Positions 23,655 through 30,854 of a stretch of DNA of 64,000 nt are shown piece by piece (within the stretch, counting starts at the first letter, position 1; every line of letters begins with the position of its first letter). The stretch is from Allokutzneria multivorans. GTDB taxonomy: Bacteria > Actinomycetota > Actinomycetes > Mycobacteriales > Pseudonocardiaceae. Under the pieces are notes generated by a model. The model did not search any database. It saw nothing but the letters and a program-made list of their open reading frames with translations, and had not been told where the DNA came from. The position numbers and the translations under genes were made by a program. Where the stretch lies: assembly GCF_039537405.1 (NCBI RefSeq), contig NZ_BAABAL010000027.1, positions 99,334 through 163,333 on the forward strand, written 5' to 3'.

Positions 23655-24458
23655 ATGACGAGCTCCGGCTGGATGCCCGTATCGCACTGCGGCCAGGACT
23701 GCATCGACGCACCGGGAGCCGCGCCGCAGGTGTGGCCGACGACCCGGGTGTGGCGCGTGCTGATGGGGCTGCTGGTGCTGCTCGGCGCGATCCCCGTGCT
23801 GTCGGTCCAGCGGCTGGTCAGCGCGGAGCGCGGGCGCCGCCTGATGTCGTCGTGGTGCCGCATGCTGCTGCGCGCGCTCGGCATGCGCGTCGAGGTGCAC
23901 GATTCTTCCGAAGGGGCCGGTACCGCCCTCCTGGTGGCCAACCACGTGTCCTGGCTGGACCCGGTGGTGCTGATGGCCGCCGTCCCGATGCGCGTGGTCT
24001 CCAAGACCGGCATCGGCGAGATCCCGATCATCGGCGGTCTGGCGAGGGGAGCGGGCACGATCTTCATCGACCGGCCCCGGCTCTCCCAGCTGCCCACCGT
24101 GGTCGGCCAGGTCACCGCCGCGCTGCGCGAGGGCACCACCGTCGCCGCCTTCCCCCAGGGGACGACCTACTGCGAGCCCGCCAAGGGCCGCTTCCGCCCC
24201 GCGCTCTTCCAGGCCGCCGTCGACGCCGGGGTCCCGGTCCGCCCCGTGTTGCTGGACTACCGGCTCAGCGACGGCAGGCCCACCTCCGCGGCTTCTTTCC
24301 TCGGTGACGAGAGCATGGGCACGGCGATGCGCCGCACCCTCGGCGCGCGCGGTCTTGTCGTGCACCTGCGCCTGATGCCCGCCGTTCCCGGCGAGCTCGC
24401 CGACCGCCGCGCCCTGTCGCTGGCCGCCGAGGAGGCCGTGTCCAAGGTGCCCGCCTGA
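23655..24458 (+). CDS. 1-acyl-sn-glycerol-3-phosphate acyltransferase-like (PlsC family)
   Basis: A membrane-associated acyltransferase of 267 residues that probably esterifies lysophosphatidate or a related lipid. One hydrophobic segment (about residues 37-55) anchors it. The catalytic motif NHVSWLD (HX4D) is near residue 97 and the acceptor-binding motif reads FPQGTT, with Gln in place of the usual Glu of FPEGT. This change is tolerated in some family members but could alter the acceptor. The ATG at 23655 begins the first continuous conserved segment. Confidence 0.85.
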   Translation: MTSSGWMPVSHCGQDCIDAPGAAPQVWPTTRVWRVLMGLLVLLGAIPVLSVQRLVSAERGRRLMSSWCRMLLRALGMRVEVHDSSEGAGTALLVANHVSWLDPVVLMAAVPMRVVSKTGIGEIPIIGGLARGAGTIFIDRPRLSQLPTVVGQVTAALREGTTVAAFPQGTTYCEPAKGRFRPALFQAAVDAGVPVRPVLLDYRLSDGRPTSAASFLGDESMGTAMRRTLGARGLVVHLRLMPAVPGELADRRALSLAAEEAVSKVPA

Positions 24459-24510
24459 GTACGGGTACCATCACCGCTGCTCATATCCCTTCGTTCGATG
24501 GTGGTGCCGC

Positions 24511-25326
24511 TTGTCCCGTGGGCCCCGTTCCACCGCATCCGGCCTCCACTTCCTCCGCTCGAAGCAGGTCGGTGCCGAGCTCGTCGCCGCCTCCGGGGTC
24601 GGCCCTGACCACCTCGTGATCGACTTCGGCGCCGCCGTCGGCTCGATCACCACCCCGCTCGCCGAGACCGGCGCCAGGGTGCTTGCCGTCGAGCGCGACC
24701 CCGGCTTCGCCGAGCGGCTCACCAAGAAGTTCGCCGACTCCGACAAGGTCCGCGTCGTCGACGGCGACCCGCGCTCGATCCCGTTGCCGCGCAGGAAGTT
24801 CTGGGTGGTCTCCAGCCTGCCCAAGCTCACCGCCAACGACGTGCTCCGCCGCCTGCTCAACCCGCCGAGCAGCCCGTTCGCCGGAGCCGACCTCGCGCTG
24901 GAGTTCGGCGTCGCCAAGAAGCTCGTCGCGGCCCACCCCACCGCGCTCGAGGTCGCGTGGTGGTCCTCGCGCTTCGACATCCGCGTGCGCAGCCGCCTCG
25001 CCGCCACGAACTTCCAGCCCAACCTGCGCGGCGACGCCGCCCACGTGTCGATCCGCCGCCGCGACGGCTTCAACCGGCAGACCGACCGCGTCCTGTGGAC
25101 CCTGCTGCACGCCGCCTACGGCGCACCCGAGCGCGGCGCGCGCACCGTGCTCGCCAACTCCGTTCCCGGCAACCGCGCCAAGCGCATGATGAACGAGGTC
25201 GGCGTCCCCGGCGGAGCCCCCGCCGAAGTGGTCACCATCCAGCAGTGGAGCCAGATCGCCAAGGAACTCGGCCAGGACAAGACCATCAGCTGGCCCGCCA
25301 TCCCCAAGACCCTCGACAAGCCCTGA
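24511..25326 (+). CDS. Erm-like rRNA methyltransferase homologue with degenerate catalytic motifs
   Basis: A 271-residue Rossmann-fold protein clearly related to Erm/KsgA 23S/16S rRNA adenine dimethylases: it opens GLHFLRSKQVGAELV, like the HFL/NFL motif X, and aligns through LAVERDPGFAERL. However, motif I reads VIDFGAAVGSIT, with Ala-Val where the Gly-rich turn usually has Gly. Motif IV reads VVSSLPKL instead of N-I/L-P-Y/F, so the Asn and aromatic that hold the target adenine are missing. It may be inactive on adenine, or may have a different substrate. No start other than TTG at 24511 fits the frame. The canonical erm at 26777 lies 1.5 kb away. Confidence 0.8.
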   Translation: MSRGPRSTASGLHFLRSKQVGAELVAASGVGPDHLVIDFGAAVGSITTPLAETGARVLAVERDPGFAERLTKKFADSDKVRVVDGDPRSIPLPRRKFWVVSSLPKLTANDVLRRLLNPPSSPFAGADLALEFGVAKKLVAAHPTALEVAWWSSRFDIRVRSRLAATNFQPNLRGDAAHVSIRRRDGFNRQTDRVLWTLLHAAYGAPERGARTVLANSVPGNRAKRMMNEVGVPGGAPAEVVTIQQWSQIAKELGQDKTISWPAIPKTLDKP

Positions 25327-25392
25327 CCCCGCTTTTCCGTTCCGTACCCACAGCGGCCCCGCGAAGCACGCCCCACCCGCTCCGGGGAGGCC

Positions 25393-25592
25393 CTGAATGA
25401 CTCATTGGTGTACCTGTACTCCCTGAATGACCCTTTCAGGGAGTACACCGCACCAAACGAGGCGTTCGCATCCGGCTCCACCGATCCTCGGTGGCTCTCG
25501 TCGTCATGCGCGCGCCAGCAGGAGCCCCTCGAAAGCACTGAACGACCCGTTCAGTGCGTTCAACGCGTCAAAAGAGCCGTTCGCGATCGCTG
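25393..25592. repeat. 30-nt-period intergenic array, array 2
   Basis: Degenerate units of the same family as at 14326: CCCTGAATGACTCATT, CCTGAATGACCCTTTCAGG, AACGAGGCGTT and ACTGAACGACCCGTTCAGT, the last two bracketing less repetitive bases. It starts about 65 bp after the Erm-like stop and runs into the three-hairpin element. Confidence 0.7.
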
Positions 25593-25690
25593 AGCGATCC
25601 TGTTGCGGGGTCCGCAAAGCGCTCTCGTCCGGGTGGATGTGCTGGATCGCCTGGCGGTGGCTGGGTCAGCATTCGCCGCGTGCCGTTGGT
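25586..25690 (+). repeat. Three-hairpin dispersed element, copy 1
   Basis: About 95 bp sharing ATCCTGTTGC, CCGCAAAGCG, a TCGT-GGGTGGA-TGTGCTGGA stretch and AGCATTC with the copies at 26004 and 26429. In the best-conserved copy these form three tiny hairpins. Copy 1 is the most diverged. Confidence 0.55.
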
Positions 25691-25786
25691 GTTCTTGGAC
25701 AAACCACCGCTGCCTGTCCCCGCCGCGCTCAAGCTGAGCGACGACGCCGACGACTACCCGACCTCCCGTTCGCCCCGCCAGGACCG

Positions 25787-26005
25787 TTGTGCGCCAAGAA
25801 CATCCACCGAGTCCGCGAACTGTTGCCGCACCAGCTGTCCGTGTTGTTCAAGTACTCCATCGACACCGCCCGACCGGAATACCTGCCCCACGTCGTCTCA
25901 GCACGGGCGAGCTTCGTGCGCTGCCTTCACGACGTCGCTTTCCAGTTCACGCGCATGTTCATCGATGGCCACGAGGTCATCTGGGTCGACGACGACCTGG
26001 CCTGA
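25787..26005 (+). CDS. Possible small protein, unrecognised
   Basis: A TTG-started frame of 72 codons ending at 26005. The sequence includes HRVRELLPHQLSVLFKYSID and ends FIDGHEVIWVDDDLA, which looks more protein-like than the other frames here, but there is no clear ribosome binding site, family or partner. It sits between two copies of the three-hairpin element, whose second copy starts at its stop. It could equally be a fragment of a lost gene. Confidence 0.25.
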   Translation: MCAKNIHRVRELLPHQLSVLFKYSIDTARPEYLPHVVSARASFVRCLHDVAFQFTRMFIDGHEVIWVDDDLA

Positions 26006-26092
26006 TCCTGTTGCCAGGCACGCAAAGCGGTATCGTGCGAGTGGATCCGCTGGAACTTCTGCGGTGGAGTGCGCCAGCATTCGGCCATGCGC
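26004..26092 (+). repeat. Three-hairpin dispersed element, copy 2
   Basis: Shares CCTGTTGCCAGGC, CGCAAAGCGG, TCGTGCGAGTGGA and CAGCATTCGGCCATGCGC with copy 3. CCTG-TTGC-CAGG, CGC-AAA-GCG and TCG-TG-CGA can each fold. Confidence 0.65.
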
Positions 26093-26139
26093 CATGACGA
26101 ACCTCCCGTCCCACCTCGCTCGCCAGACTCGGCGATTCC

Positions 26140-26379
26140 GTGAGTAGCTATCTCGTCGCGTACTCGCCTCAGTCACAGCGCGCGCTCGTCGCCGTCCCTT
26201 CCTCGATGAGGGAAGAGATCGAGGCGAAGATCGAGCGGTACGCGAACGCCCAGCACAACCTCACGGACGGGCGCTACCGCGAGCATGAAGTCCGTGGCAG
26301 CGGATTCGTTGCCACGTGCACGATTCGGCACGATGTTCACCGGCTCACCGTCCTCCAGATCAAGGTGCGCATGCACTGA
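26140..26379 (+). CDS. RelE/ParE-superfamily toxin-like protein, no partner seen
   Basis: A 79-residue protein with the order expected of a RelE/ParE fold: an opening strand (SSYLVAYSPQSQRAL), a helical pair (MREEIEAKIERYA), then strands SGFVATCTIRHD and HRLTVLQIKVRM to the end. RelE-type toxins cleave mRNA on the ribosome and ParE types inhibit gyrase; residues that would separate the two are not clear. The start is a GTG at 26140. No antitoxin gene is apparent on either side, so this is an orphan or a remnant of a pair in a repeat-rich island. An array of 30-nt units begins right at its stop. Confidence 0.5.
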   Translation: MSSYLVAYSPQSQRALVAVPSSMREEIEAKIERYANAQHNLTDGRYREHEVRGSGFVATCTIRHDVHRLTVLQIKVRMH

Positions 26380-26428
26380 ACGACCCGTTCAGTGCGCTCA
26401 ACGCGTCAAACGAGCCATTCGCGGCTGC
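26374..26428. repeat. 30-nt-period intergenic array, array 3
   Basis: Two units: ACTGAACGACCCGTTCAGT and CAAACGAGCCATTCG with a linker. They repeat almost exactly the last two units of array 2 and are again followed by the three-hairpin element, so array unit plus element form a duplicated block of about 150 bp. Confidence 0.7.
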
Positions 26429-26517
26429 TGAGCAATCCTGTTGCCAGGCCCGCAAAGCGGACTCGTGCGAGTGGAAGTGCTGGAGCGAAACCCGGTGATG
26501 CGCGAGCATTCGGCCAT
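26429..26517 (+). repeat. Three-hairpin dispersed element, copy 3
   Basis: The best-formed copy: CCTG-TTGC-CAGG, CCGC-AAA-GCGG and CTCG-TG-CGAG in immediate succession, then a GTGGA-GTGCTGGA stretch and GCATTCGGCCATG. Spacing from copy 2 is about 425 bp, and copy 2 lies about 415 bp from copy 1. Confidence 0.65.
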
Positions 26518-26526
26518 GGCGCTCTG

Positions 26527-26731
26527 ATCACGCGTTGGGCAAGACCATGAGGACTGGGCGGTCTTCTCCGGAAGGCTGCACAACCCGGAGTACCAGGCCG
26601 CCGAGCAGCTCATCGATCAGGACCGCGTCGACATGACCCGTCGACCCCGCCCGCGACGCCCGATGATCAACTGGGGCCACCTCCGGACAGCGGACCCGCG
26701 ACAGTGCCGGGTCGGGTGCGGTCAACGATGA
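26527..26731 (+). pseudogene. Possible gene fragment
   Basis: A frame without any start codon between an upstream TGA and a TGA at 26729-26731. It encodes a protein-like stretch including WAVFSGRLHNPEYQAAEQL and MINWGHLRTADPRQ. I do not recognise it. It looks like the tail of a gene lost by rearrangement. Confidence 0.25.
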
Positions 26732-26776
26732 TCGAAACGGGGGTTCGGGGGTCTTGAAGACACCCCAACCCGCGCT
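26719..26776 (+). repeat. Dispersed GTCTTSAAGAC element, copy 3
   Basis: GCGGTCAACGATGATC, GGGGGTTCGGG and GTCTTGAAGACACCCCAACC in order, closely matching the reverse of 1581-1638. It directly abuts the 3' end of the erm gene. Confidence 0.6.
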
Positions 26777-27571
26777 CTAGCGGTGGCTGGGGTTGAGCGC
26801 GCGGTAGAGGTCGATCCACACGTCAGGGTGGGCGAACGCGACGACGGTGTCCTGGCGAAGGCCCACGTCGTCGAAGGCCTTCGAGACCCGCTTCGACGTG
26901 TACATCTTGGACAGCGACGCGCGCAGGCTGCCGCCGATGCCGGTGAAGCCGAGCGCGACGAGCTTCTCGTAGTCGCGCAGTTCCTTGGGGTGCAGCAGCG
27001 ATTTCTCCCTGCGCGTGATGTGCAGGACGCCGGAGTCGACCTTGGGGACGGGCCGGAAGTGCTCGCGCGGGATCTTGCCGCACAGCTCCCACGAGAACAG
27101 CGGCCACGTCTCCACGGTCCGCTGGCTCCACCTGCCGTACCAGCCGCTGCGCTTGCGCGCGTACTCCAGCTGCGTCATCAGCGTCGCCGAGGTCAGGTAC
27201 CGCGCGTCGAGGCACCAGTCCACGATCGCGGAGGTGATCGCGTACGGGATGTTGGCGACCACCTTGAACGGCTCTGCCGCGGGGAGCACGCGCAGGAAGT
27301 CGCCGAAGTCGAGCTCGACGTTGTCCCAGCGGCGCAGCTTCGGCTCCAGCGCCCGCGCGAGGTGCGGGTCCACCTCGTGGGTGACGACGTAGCGGGCCCG
27401 CTCGGCCAGCACCTCGGTCAGCACGCCCTCGCCCGCGCCGACCTCGAAGACGAGGTCCTCCCGGCCGACGCGGGCCACCTCGACCATGCGCCGCAGCGAC
27501 TTCGGGTCACGGAGGAAGTTCTGCCCGTGGACCCTGCGGTTCTCGTCCCGTTCACTGCGGCGCGTCGACAC
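26777..27571 (-). CDS. erm: 23S rRNA (adenine-N6)-methyltransferase, Erm family
   Basis: Methylates A2058 of 23S rRNA and so blocks macrolide, lincosamide and streptogramin B binding. The 264-residue protein has all family motifs: HGQNFLRD (about 15-22), the SAM-binding FEVGAGEGVLTEVL (about 43-56), HEVDPHLARAL, GDFLRV and the catalytic ANIPYAIT (motif IV). A C-terminal domain carries PREHFRPVPKVDSGVL, the conserved PxPxVxS segment. The GTG at 27571 follows a GAGAGG and lies 12 bp after the stop of an unknown gene, so the two are probably co-transcribed. No attenuator leader peptide of the classical inducible-erm type is seen directly upstream. Confidence 0.92.
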   Translation of the reverse strand: MSTRRSERDENRRVHGQNFLRDPKSLRRMVEVARVGREDLVFEVGAGEGVLTEVLAERARYVVTHEVDPHLARALEPKLRRWDNVELDFGDFLRVLPAAEPFKVVANIPYAITSAIVDWCLDARYLTSATLMTQLEYARKRSGWYGRWSQRTVETWPLFSWELCGKIPREHFRPVPKVDSGVLHITRREKSLLHPKELRDYEKLVALGFTGIGGSLRASLSKMYTSKRVSKAFDDVGLRQDTVVAFAHPDVWIDLYRALNPSHR

Positions 27572-27583
27572 CCGGAAAGCCTC

Positions 27584-27934
27584 TCACGCCTGTTCTGGCG
27601 CGGAGAGCCGGTCCACGGTCCAGCGGATGACGTTGTCCTGCAAGGAGACCTGCACGATCACCGGGGTCTCGGTCCCGTGGTGCCTCGCGAGCAGCTGCAC
27701 GAGCTGCTTGCGCATCTCCGCCGCGCCCGGGTACGGCAGCGGCGGGGTGAGCGCGTGCGTGTGCGGGTCCCCGTCGTCGTCGGTCACGCCGAGCTCGGCG
27801 TGCAGTGTGACGTCCTGCGGGGTGTCCTGGCGGGCGCGCTCGCCGTACTTGGAGCGCAGGGTCAGCAGGGTGATGGCCGAGGGCTGGATGAGGTTGCCGT
27901 CCACGTCGGCGAGCCACAGGTGCTGCAAGGTCAT
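27584..27934 (-). CDS. Unknown protein co-transcribed with erm
   Basis: A 116-residue cytoplasmic protein that I do not recognise. It begins TLQHLWLADVDGNLIQPSAI, contains a charged central region with the DVTLHAELGVTDDDGDPHT segment and a helix around AAEMRKQLVQLLARHHG, and ends in beta-like VIVQVSLQDNVIRWTVDRL. No Cys or His metal cluster and no DNA-binding motif are visible. The ATG at 27934 has no Shine-Dalgarno sequence but has CATGAT about 6 nt before it, which could be a -10 for a leaderless message. It ends 12 bp before erm, so a role tied to erm expression or the ribosome is possible but unproven. Confidence 0.7.
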   Translation of the reverse strand: MTLQHLWLADVDGNLIQPSAITLLTLRSKYGERARQDTPQDVTLHAELGVTDDDGDPHTHALTPPLPYPGAAEMRKQLVQLLARHHGTETPVIVQVSLQDNVIRWTVDRLSAPEQA

Positions 27935-28058
27935 GCCTAGATCATGCCCGGACTCGCGCCTCGGTGCGGAGACTGTCGGTGCCTTACGGCATTCTGCGCC
28001 TGGCCGTCACGCACACGGCGGCCCGCGCGGCAGCCGCGCGAGAAACAAAGGAGAGGCG

Positions 28059-28772
28059 ATGCCCCCAACTTCCACCCTGTCGGGTCTGTCCGAGCAGGAC
28101 ATCACCCACATTCGCGCCGAGCTCGACTCGGGCCGTCTGCCGGTCGTCTGGTTCACCGACGCCGCGGTGGGGGTGGAGCAGGGGCGTTCCGGCAAGATCA
28201 TGGCCCTCACGGACCCGGACGAGGGCGACTTCATCCAGATCCGCCCGACCGGCTCGATGGACGTGCTGTCCTTCAACCCGGCCGAGGTGAGCATGGTCAA
28301 GCCGCCCCGCAGGACCCCCAGCCCGACCGCGCACGACCGAGAGGACAACACGGTGACCGCTCCCACCGAGCAGCAGGCACCCGCCACCCCGCAGAACCAG
28401 GAGGAGCTCGCCCCGGCGAGCACGGAGACCCCCGCCGCCGCCGAGCCGACCCCGGCCCCCGCCAAGCCGAAGCCCGCCAAGCCCGCCGCGAAGAAGCAGC
28501 CCTCCGCCGCCGGTGCCGAGCTGACCGTGACGCTGTCGGCCACCGCCGAGGGCGAGTGGACCATCGAGGTCGTCTCCGGCAAGAAGAAGTCCAAGCCCGC
28601 CCCGATCACCCCCGCCGCCGTCGGCCAGGTCGCCAAGGCGCTGGACGAGGAGGCCGCTGAGGCCATCGAGTCCGTGCTCTCCGCCGCGCGCGATCGGCAC
28701 GCCGCCAGGGTCGAGGCGCTGCGCGCCGAGCTGGCCGCCGCCGAGGAGGCGTTGCAGGAGCTGGAGAACTGA
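28059..28772 (+). CDS. DUF6319-like actinobacterial protein
   Basis: A 237-residue protein with three parts: an N-terminal conserved domain (about 1-85) with IRAELDSGRLPVVWFTDAAV and GDFIQIRPTGSMDVLSFNPAEV; a low-complexity Ala/Pro/Lys linker (about 86-150) with repeated AKPKPAKPA; and a C-terminal domain ending in a coiled coil, AARVEALRAELAAAEEALQ. The N-terminal part resembles the DUF6319 family of actinobacteria; function unknown. The basic linker could bind nucleic acid. The ATG at 28059 follows AAAGGAGA with 5 nt spacing. Confidence 0.75.
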   Translation: MPPTSTLSGLSEQDITHIRAELDSGRLPVVWFTDAAVGVEQGRSGKIMALTDPDEGDFIQIRPTGSMDVLSFNPAEVSMVKPPRRTPSPTAHDREDNTVTAPTEQQAPATPQNQEELAPASTETPAAAEPTPAPAKPKPAKPAAKKQPSAAGAELTVTLSATAEGEWTIEVVSGKKKSKPAPITPAAVGQVAKALDEEAAEAIESVLSAARDRHAARVEALRAELAAAEEALQELEN

Positions 28773-28790
28773 GCACCACCCGCACGACAG

Positions 28791-28806
28791 TGTGACCTGA
28801 GTCACA
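28791..28806. promoter_or_regulatory. Consensus Crp/GlxR-type binding site
   Basis: TGTGACCTGAGTCACA is a perfect TGTGA-N6-TCACA palindrome. Its centre lies about 38 bp before the predicted start of transcription after the TAACAC hexamer at 28825-28830, so it may control the lipoprotein gene at 28895. Confidence 0.7.
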
Positions 28807-28808
28807 GG

Positions 28809-28869
28809 AGTGCCGGGAACGGGGTAACACGATCGGGGGTCTCATCCCGTGAGTGCCGTTCCCGGCACT
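28809..28869. repeat. 14-bp perfect inverted repeat around the lipoprotein promoter
   Basis: AGTGCCGGGAACGG (28809-28822) and its reverse complement CCGTTCCCGGCACT (28856-28869) flank a 33-nt interval containing the probable -10. It could be a hairpin ending the upstream transcript or a second operator. Confidence 0.6.
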
Positions 28870-28894
28870 TCCCGTCTCCAACCGAGGAGGACCG

Positions 28895-29569
28895 GTGGTC
28901 ACGACTCCCAGTCGCCGACGCGGCACGGCAGGCGTTCTCGCCGTCACCGCCGTCGCGCTGACGATGGCCTCCGCCTGCGCCAGCCCGCAGGCTGGCGAGG
29001 CGGTCGCCGCGCCAGGGCCGCCGCCGTCCTCCAGCCGTCCGGCCCCGCCGAGCACGTCGGCGGCGCCGGAGCAGGTCGGCAAGCCGACCGCGCCGCTCAG
29101 CCCCGCGGGGACCGCGCTGAAGTACGGCCAGGAAGCCGTTGTGGAGAACTCGCTCGGCTCGAAGGTCTACACCGTGGGCGTCACCCCGCTGAAGGTCGAG
29201 AAGGGCAGCTTCCAGGAGCTGGCCGCCGCCGGTCTGAAGATCGAGGAGAAGACCTCCTCGGGCAAGGTCCCCCACTACCTCACCTACAAGCTGGTGAACC
29301 GGATGGAGGGCGCGCTGGAGAGCGGCATGCCCACGCCGTCCCGGTTCGCCGTCGCCGACAAGGCGAACAAGCCCGGCGGGAAGCTGCTGGTGATCGCCAT
29401 CGGCGGGCTGAAGCTCGACTCCTGCCCGAACGGCGGTCCGCCGCGCGGCTGGGCGGCCGGGCAGGAGCACACGACCTGCGAGATCCACCTGCTGCCCGAG
29501 GGCGCCGAGCCCGGCAGCGTGCTCTACCGCTTGGAGCTCGGAAGGGCTCCGATCACCTGGACCCCCTGA
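28895..29569 (+). CDS. Secreted lipoprotein of unknown function
   Basis: A 224-residue protein with a lipoprotein signal peptide (VLAVTAVALTMASAC), a Pro/Ser/Ala-rich linker (about 30-65), then a compact beta-rich domain from KYGQEAVVENSLGSKVYTVG to the C-terminus. The domain has two Cys (in KLDSCPN and HTTCEIH) that may form a disulphide. It resembles the immunoglobulin-like DUF4352-type fold of actinobacterial lipoproteins only in general layout. The GTG at 28895 has AGGAGG about 5 nt upstream. A consensus Crp/GlxR site and a 14-bp inverted repeat precede it, pointing to catabolite- or cAMP-linked control. Confidence 0.75.
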   Translation: MVTTPSRRRGTAGVLAVTAVALTMASACASPQAGEAVAAPGPPPSSSRPAPPSTSAAPEQVGKPTAPLSPAGTALKYGQEAVVENSLGSKVYTVGVTPLKVEKGSFQELAAAGLKIEEKTSSGKVPHYLTYKLVNRMEGALESGMPTPSRFAVADKANKPGGKLLVIAIGGLKLDSCPNGGPPRGWAAGQEHTTCEIHLLPEGAEPGSVLYRLELGRAPITWTP

Positions 29570-29855
29570 CCAGGCGTTATCGGCCGGGACGAACATCGGC
29601 CGCCGTTGTCCGGCCGTTGATCATCGGTGAACGGCACCCTGCCGGGGTGGGGTGTGACGGTCGCGACTCTCACCCCGGTGCTGCTGGGCGACGCCGTTCG
29701 CCCGGTGGGCGCTGCCGCCCGGGAAACCGCCGTCTTCCCGGGCGGCACGGTCCACAATTCATGTGTCACGGCTAACACCCCGAGGGTGCGGGCCGAAATC
29801 AAGTACGAGTGATGACGGAGCCCGTCGCCGGGCTCGACCAAGGAGCCAAGCCGCC

Positions 29856-30092
29856 ATGAGCGCACACACCGCGACCGCGATCGCCGAGGACCCGGTCACA
29901 GAACGCAGGACGACCAAGGGGGCCAGCCTGCCCACCGCGCCCTGCAGCGTGGTCTGGAGCGGCGGCCACGCCTACGTCCTCGAAGGCGGCCACGGCCGCA
30001 GCCGCTGGGTCGGCGTCGACGACCGCGGCCGCCCCACCCTGATGAGCCACGCGGACCTGCAGCGCCGCGGCTGGAGCCGCACCCGCCTGTAG
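29856..30092 (+). CDS. Small actinobacterial protein, unknown
   Basis: A 78-residue soluble protein. The C-terminal half has a beta-hairpin-like pattern, SVVWSGGHAYVLEGGHGRSR followed by WVGVDDRGRPTLMSH and LQRRGWSRTRL. I do not recognise the family. The ATG at 29856 has AAGGAG about 10 nt upstream. The 286 bp before it (29570-29855) show no gene that I can support. Confidence 0.6.
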   Translation: MSAHTATAIAEDPVTERRTTKGASLPTAPCSVVWSGGHAYVLEGGHGRSRWVGVDDRGRPTLMSHADLQRRGWSRTRL

Positions 30093-30209
30093 CCTCCCGC
30101 GCCCCGTCCTCCGCCGTGTGGCAGGCTTGCCGCCGCAAGCGGGTGCGGGCGAAACGCGGCGCGCCTCCCCGTTCCCCGGCTCCGCCGCGCGTGCGGTCGA
30201 GGAGTCCAG

Positions 30210-30854
30210 GTGGAACGCGAAGCGGTGACGGCGTCCCCGTCGTCCGGCTCGTCAGGCGGGGAACTGCCCCAGTCCGACCGCGTCTGGACGATCCCGAACA
30301 TCCTCAGCATGCTGCGCCTCGCGGGCGTGCCCCTCTTCCTGTGGCTGTTGCTCGGCCCCGAGGAGGACGTGCTCGCGATCGTCGTGCTCGCCGTCGGCGG
30401 TTTCACCGACTGGCTGGACGGCAAGCTCGCGCGCTGGCTCAACCAGGGCAGCAAGCTTGGCGCCATGCTCGACCCCGCCGCCGACCGGCTCTACATCCTG
30501 GCCACGCTGATCGCCTTCGGCGTCCGGGACATCCTGCCCTGGTGGGTGATCCTGGCCCTGGTCGGCCGCGAACTGGTGCTGGGACTGAGCCTGCTGGTGC
30601 TGCGCCGCTACGGCTACGGCACCTTCGAGGTGCACTACACCGGCAAGGCCGCCACCTTCGTGCTGCTCTACGCCTTCCCGTTCCTGCTGGCCGCCGACGG
30701 CACGTCGGCGGTGGCCGAGTTCGTCCGGCCGATCGCCTACGGCTTCACCATCTGGGGCGTGCTGCTCTACCTGTGGGCGGGCGTGCTCTACCTGGTCCAG
30801 CTCGGCGCCGCGATCCGCAAGGGCAAGGTCGGCGGGGCGCTCGCGGGTGCCTGA
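30210..30854 (+). CDS. CDP-alcohol phosphatidyltransferase (PgsA2-like)
   Basis: An integral membrane enzyme that transfers a phosphatidyl group from CDP-diacylglycerol to an alcohol, 214 residues with about five spans. The CDP-OH-P motif is complete: DWLDGKLARWLNQGSKLGAM then LDPAADR (about residues 68-94). By synteny it corresponds to M. tuberculosis Rv1822 (annotated pgsA2), whose exact lipid product is not settled. The GTG at 30210 follows AGGAG with 6 nt spacing; a GTG 15 bp further in is possible. It overlaps the next gene by 8 bp. Confidence 0.88.
   Translation: MEREAVTASPSSGSSGGELPQSDRVWTIPNILSMLRLAGVPLFLWLLLGPEEDVLAIVVLAVGGFTDWLDGKLARWLNQGSKLGAMLDPAADRLYILATLIAFGVRDILPWWVILALVGRELVLGLSLLVLRRYGYGTFEVHYTGKAATFVLLYAFPFLLAADGTSAVAEFVRPIAYGFTIWGVLLYLWAGVLYLVQLGAAIRKGKVGGALAGA

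Noticed and set aside
25554..26147. A 197-codon ORF across the repeat island
   Set aside because: It runs through array units and the hairpin elements and shifts between unrelated compositions; no domain is visible.
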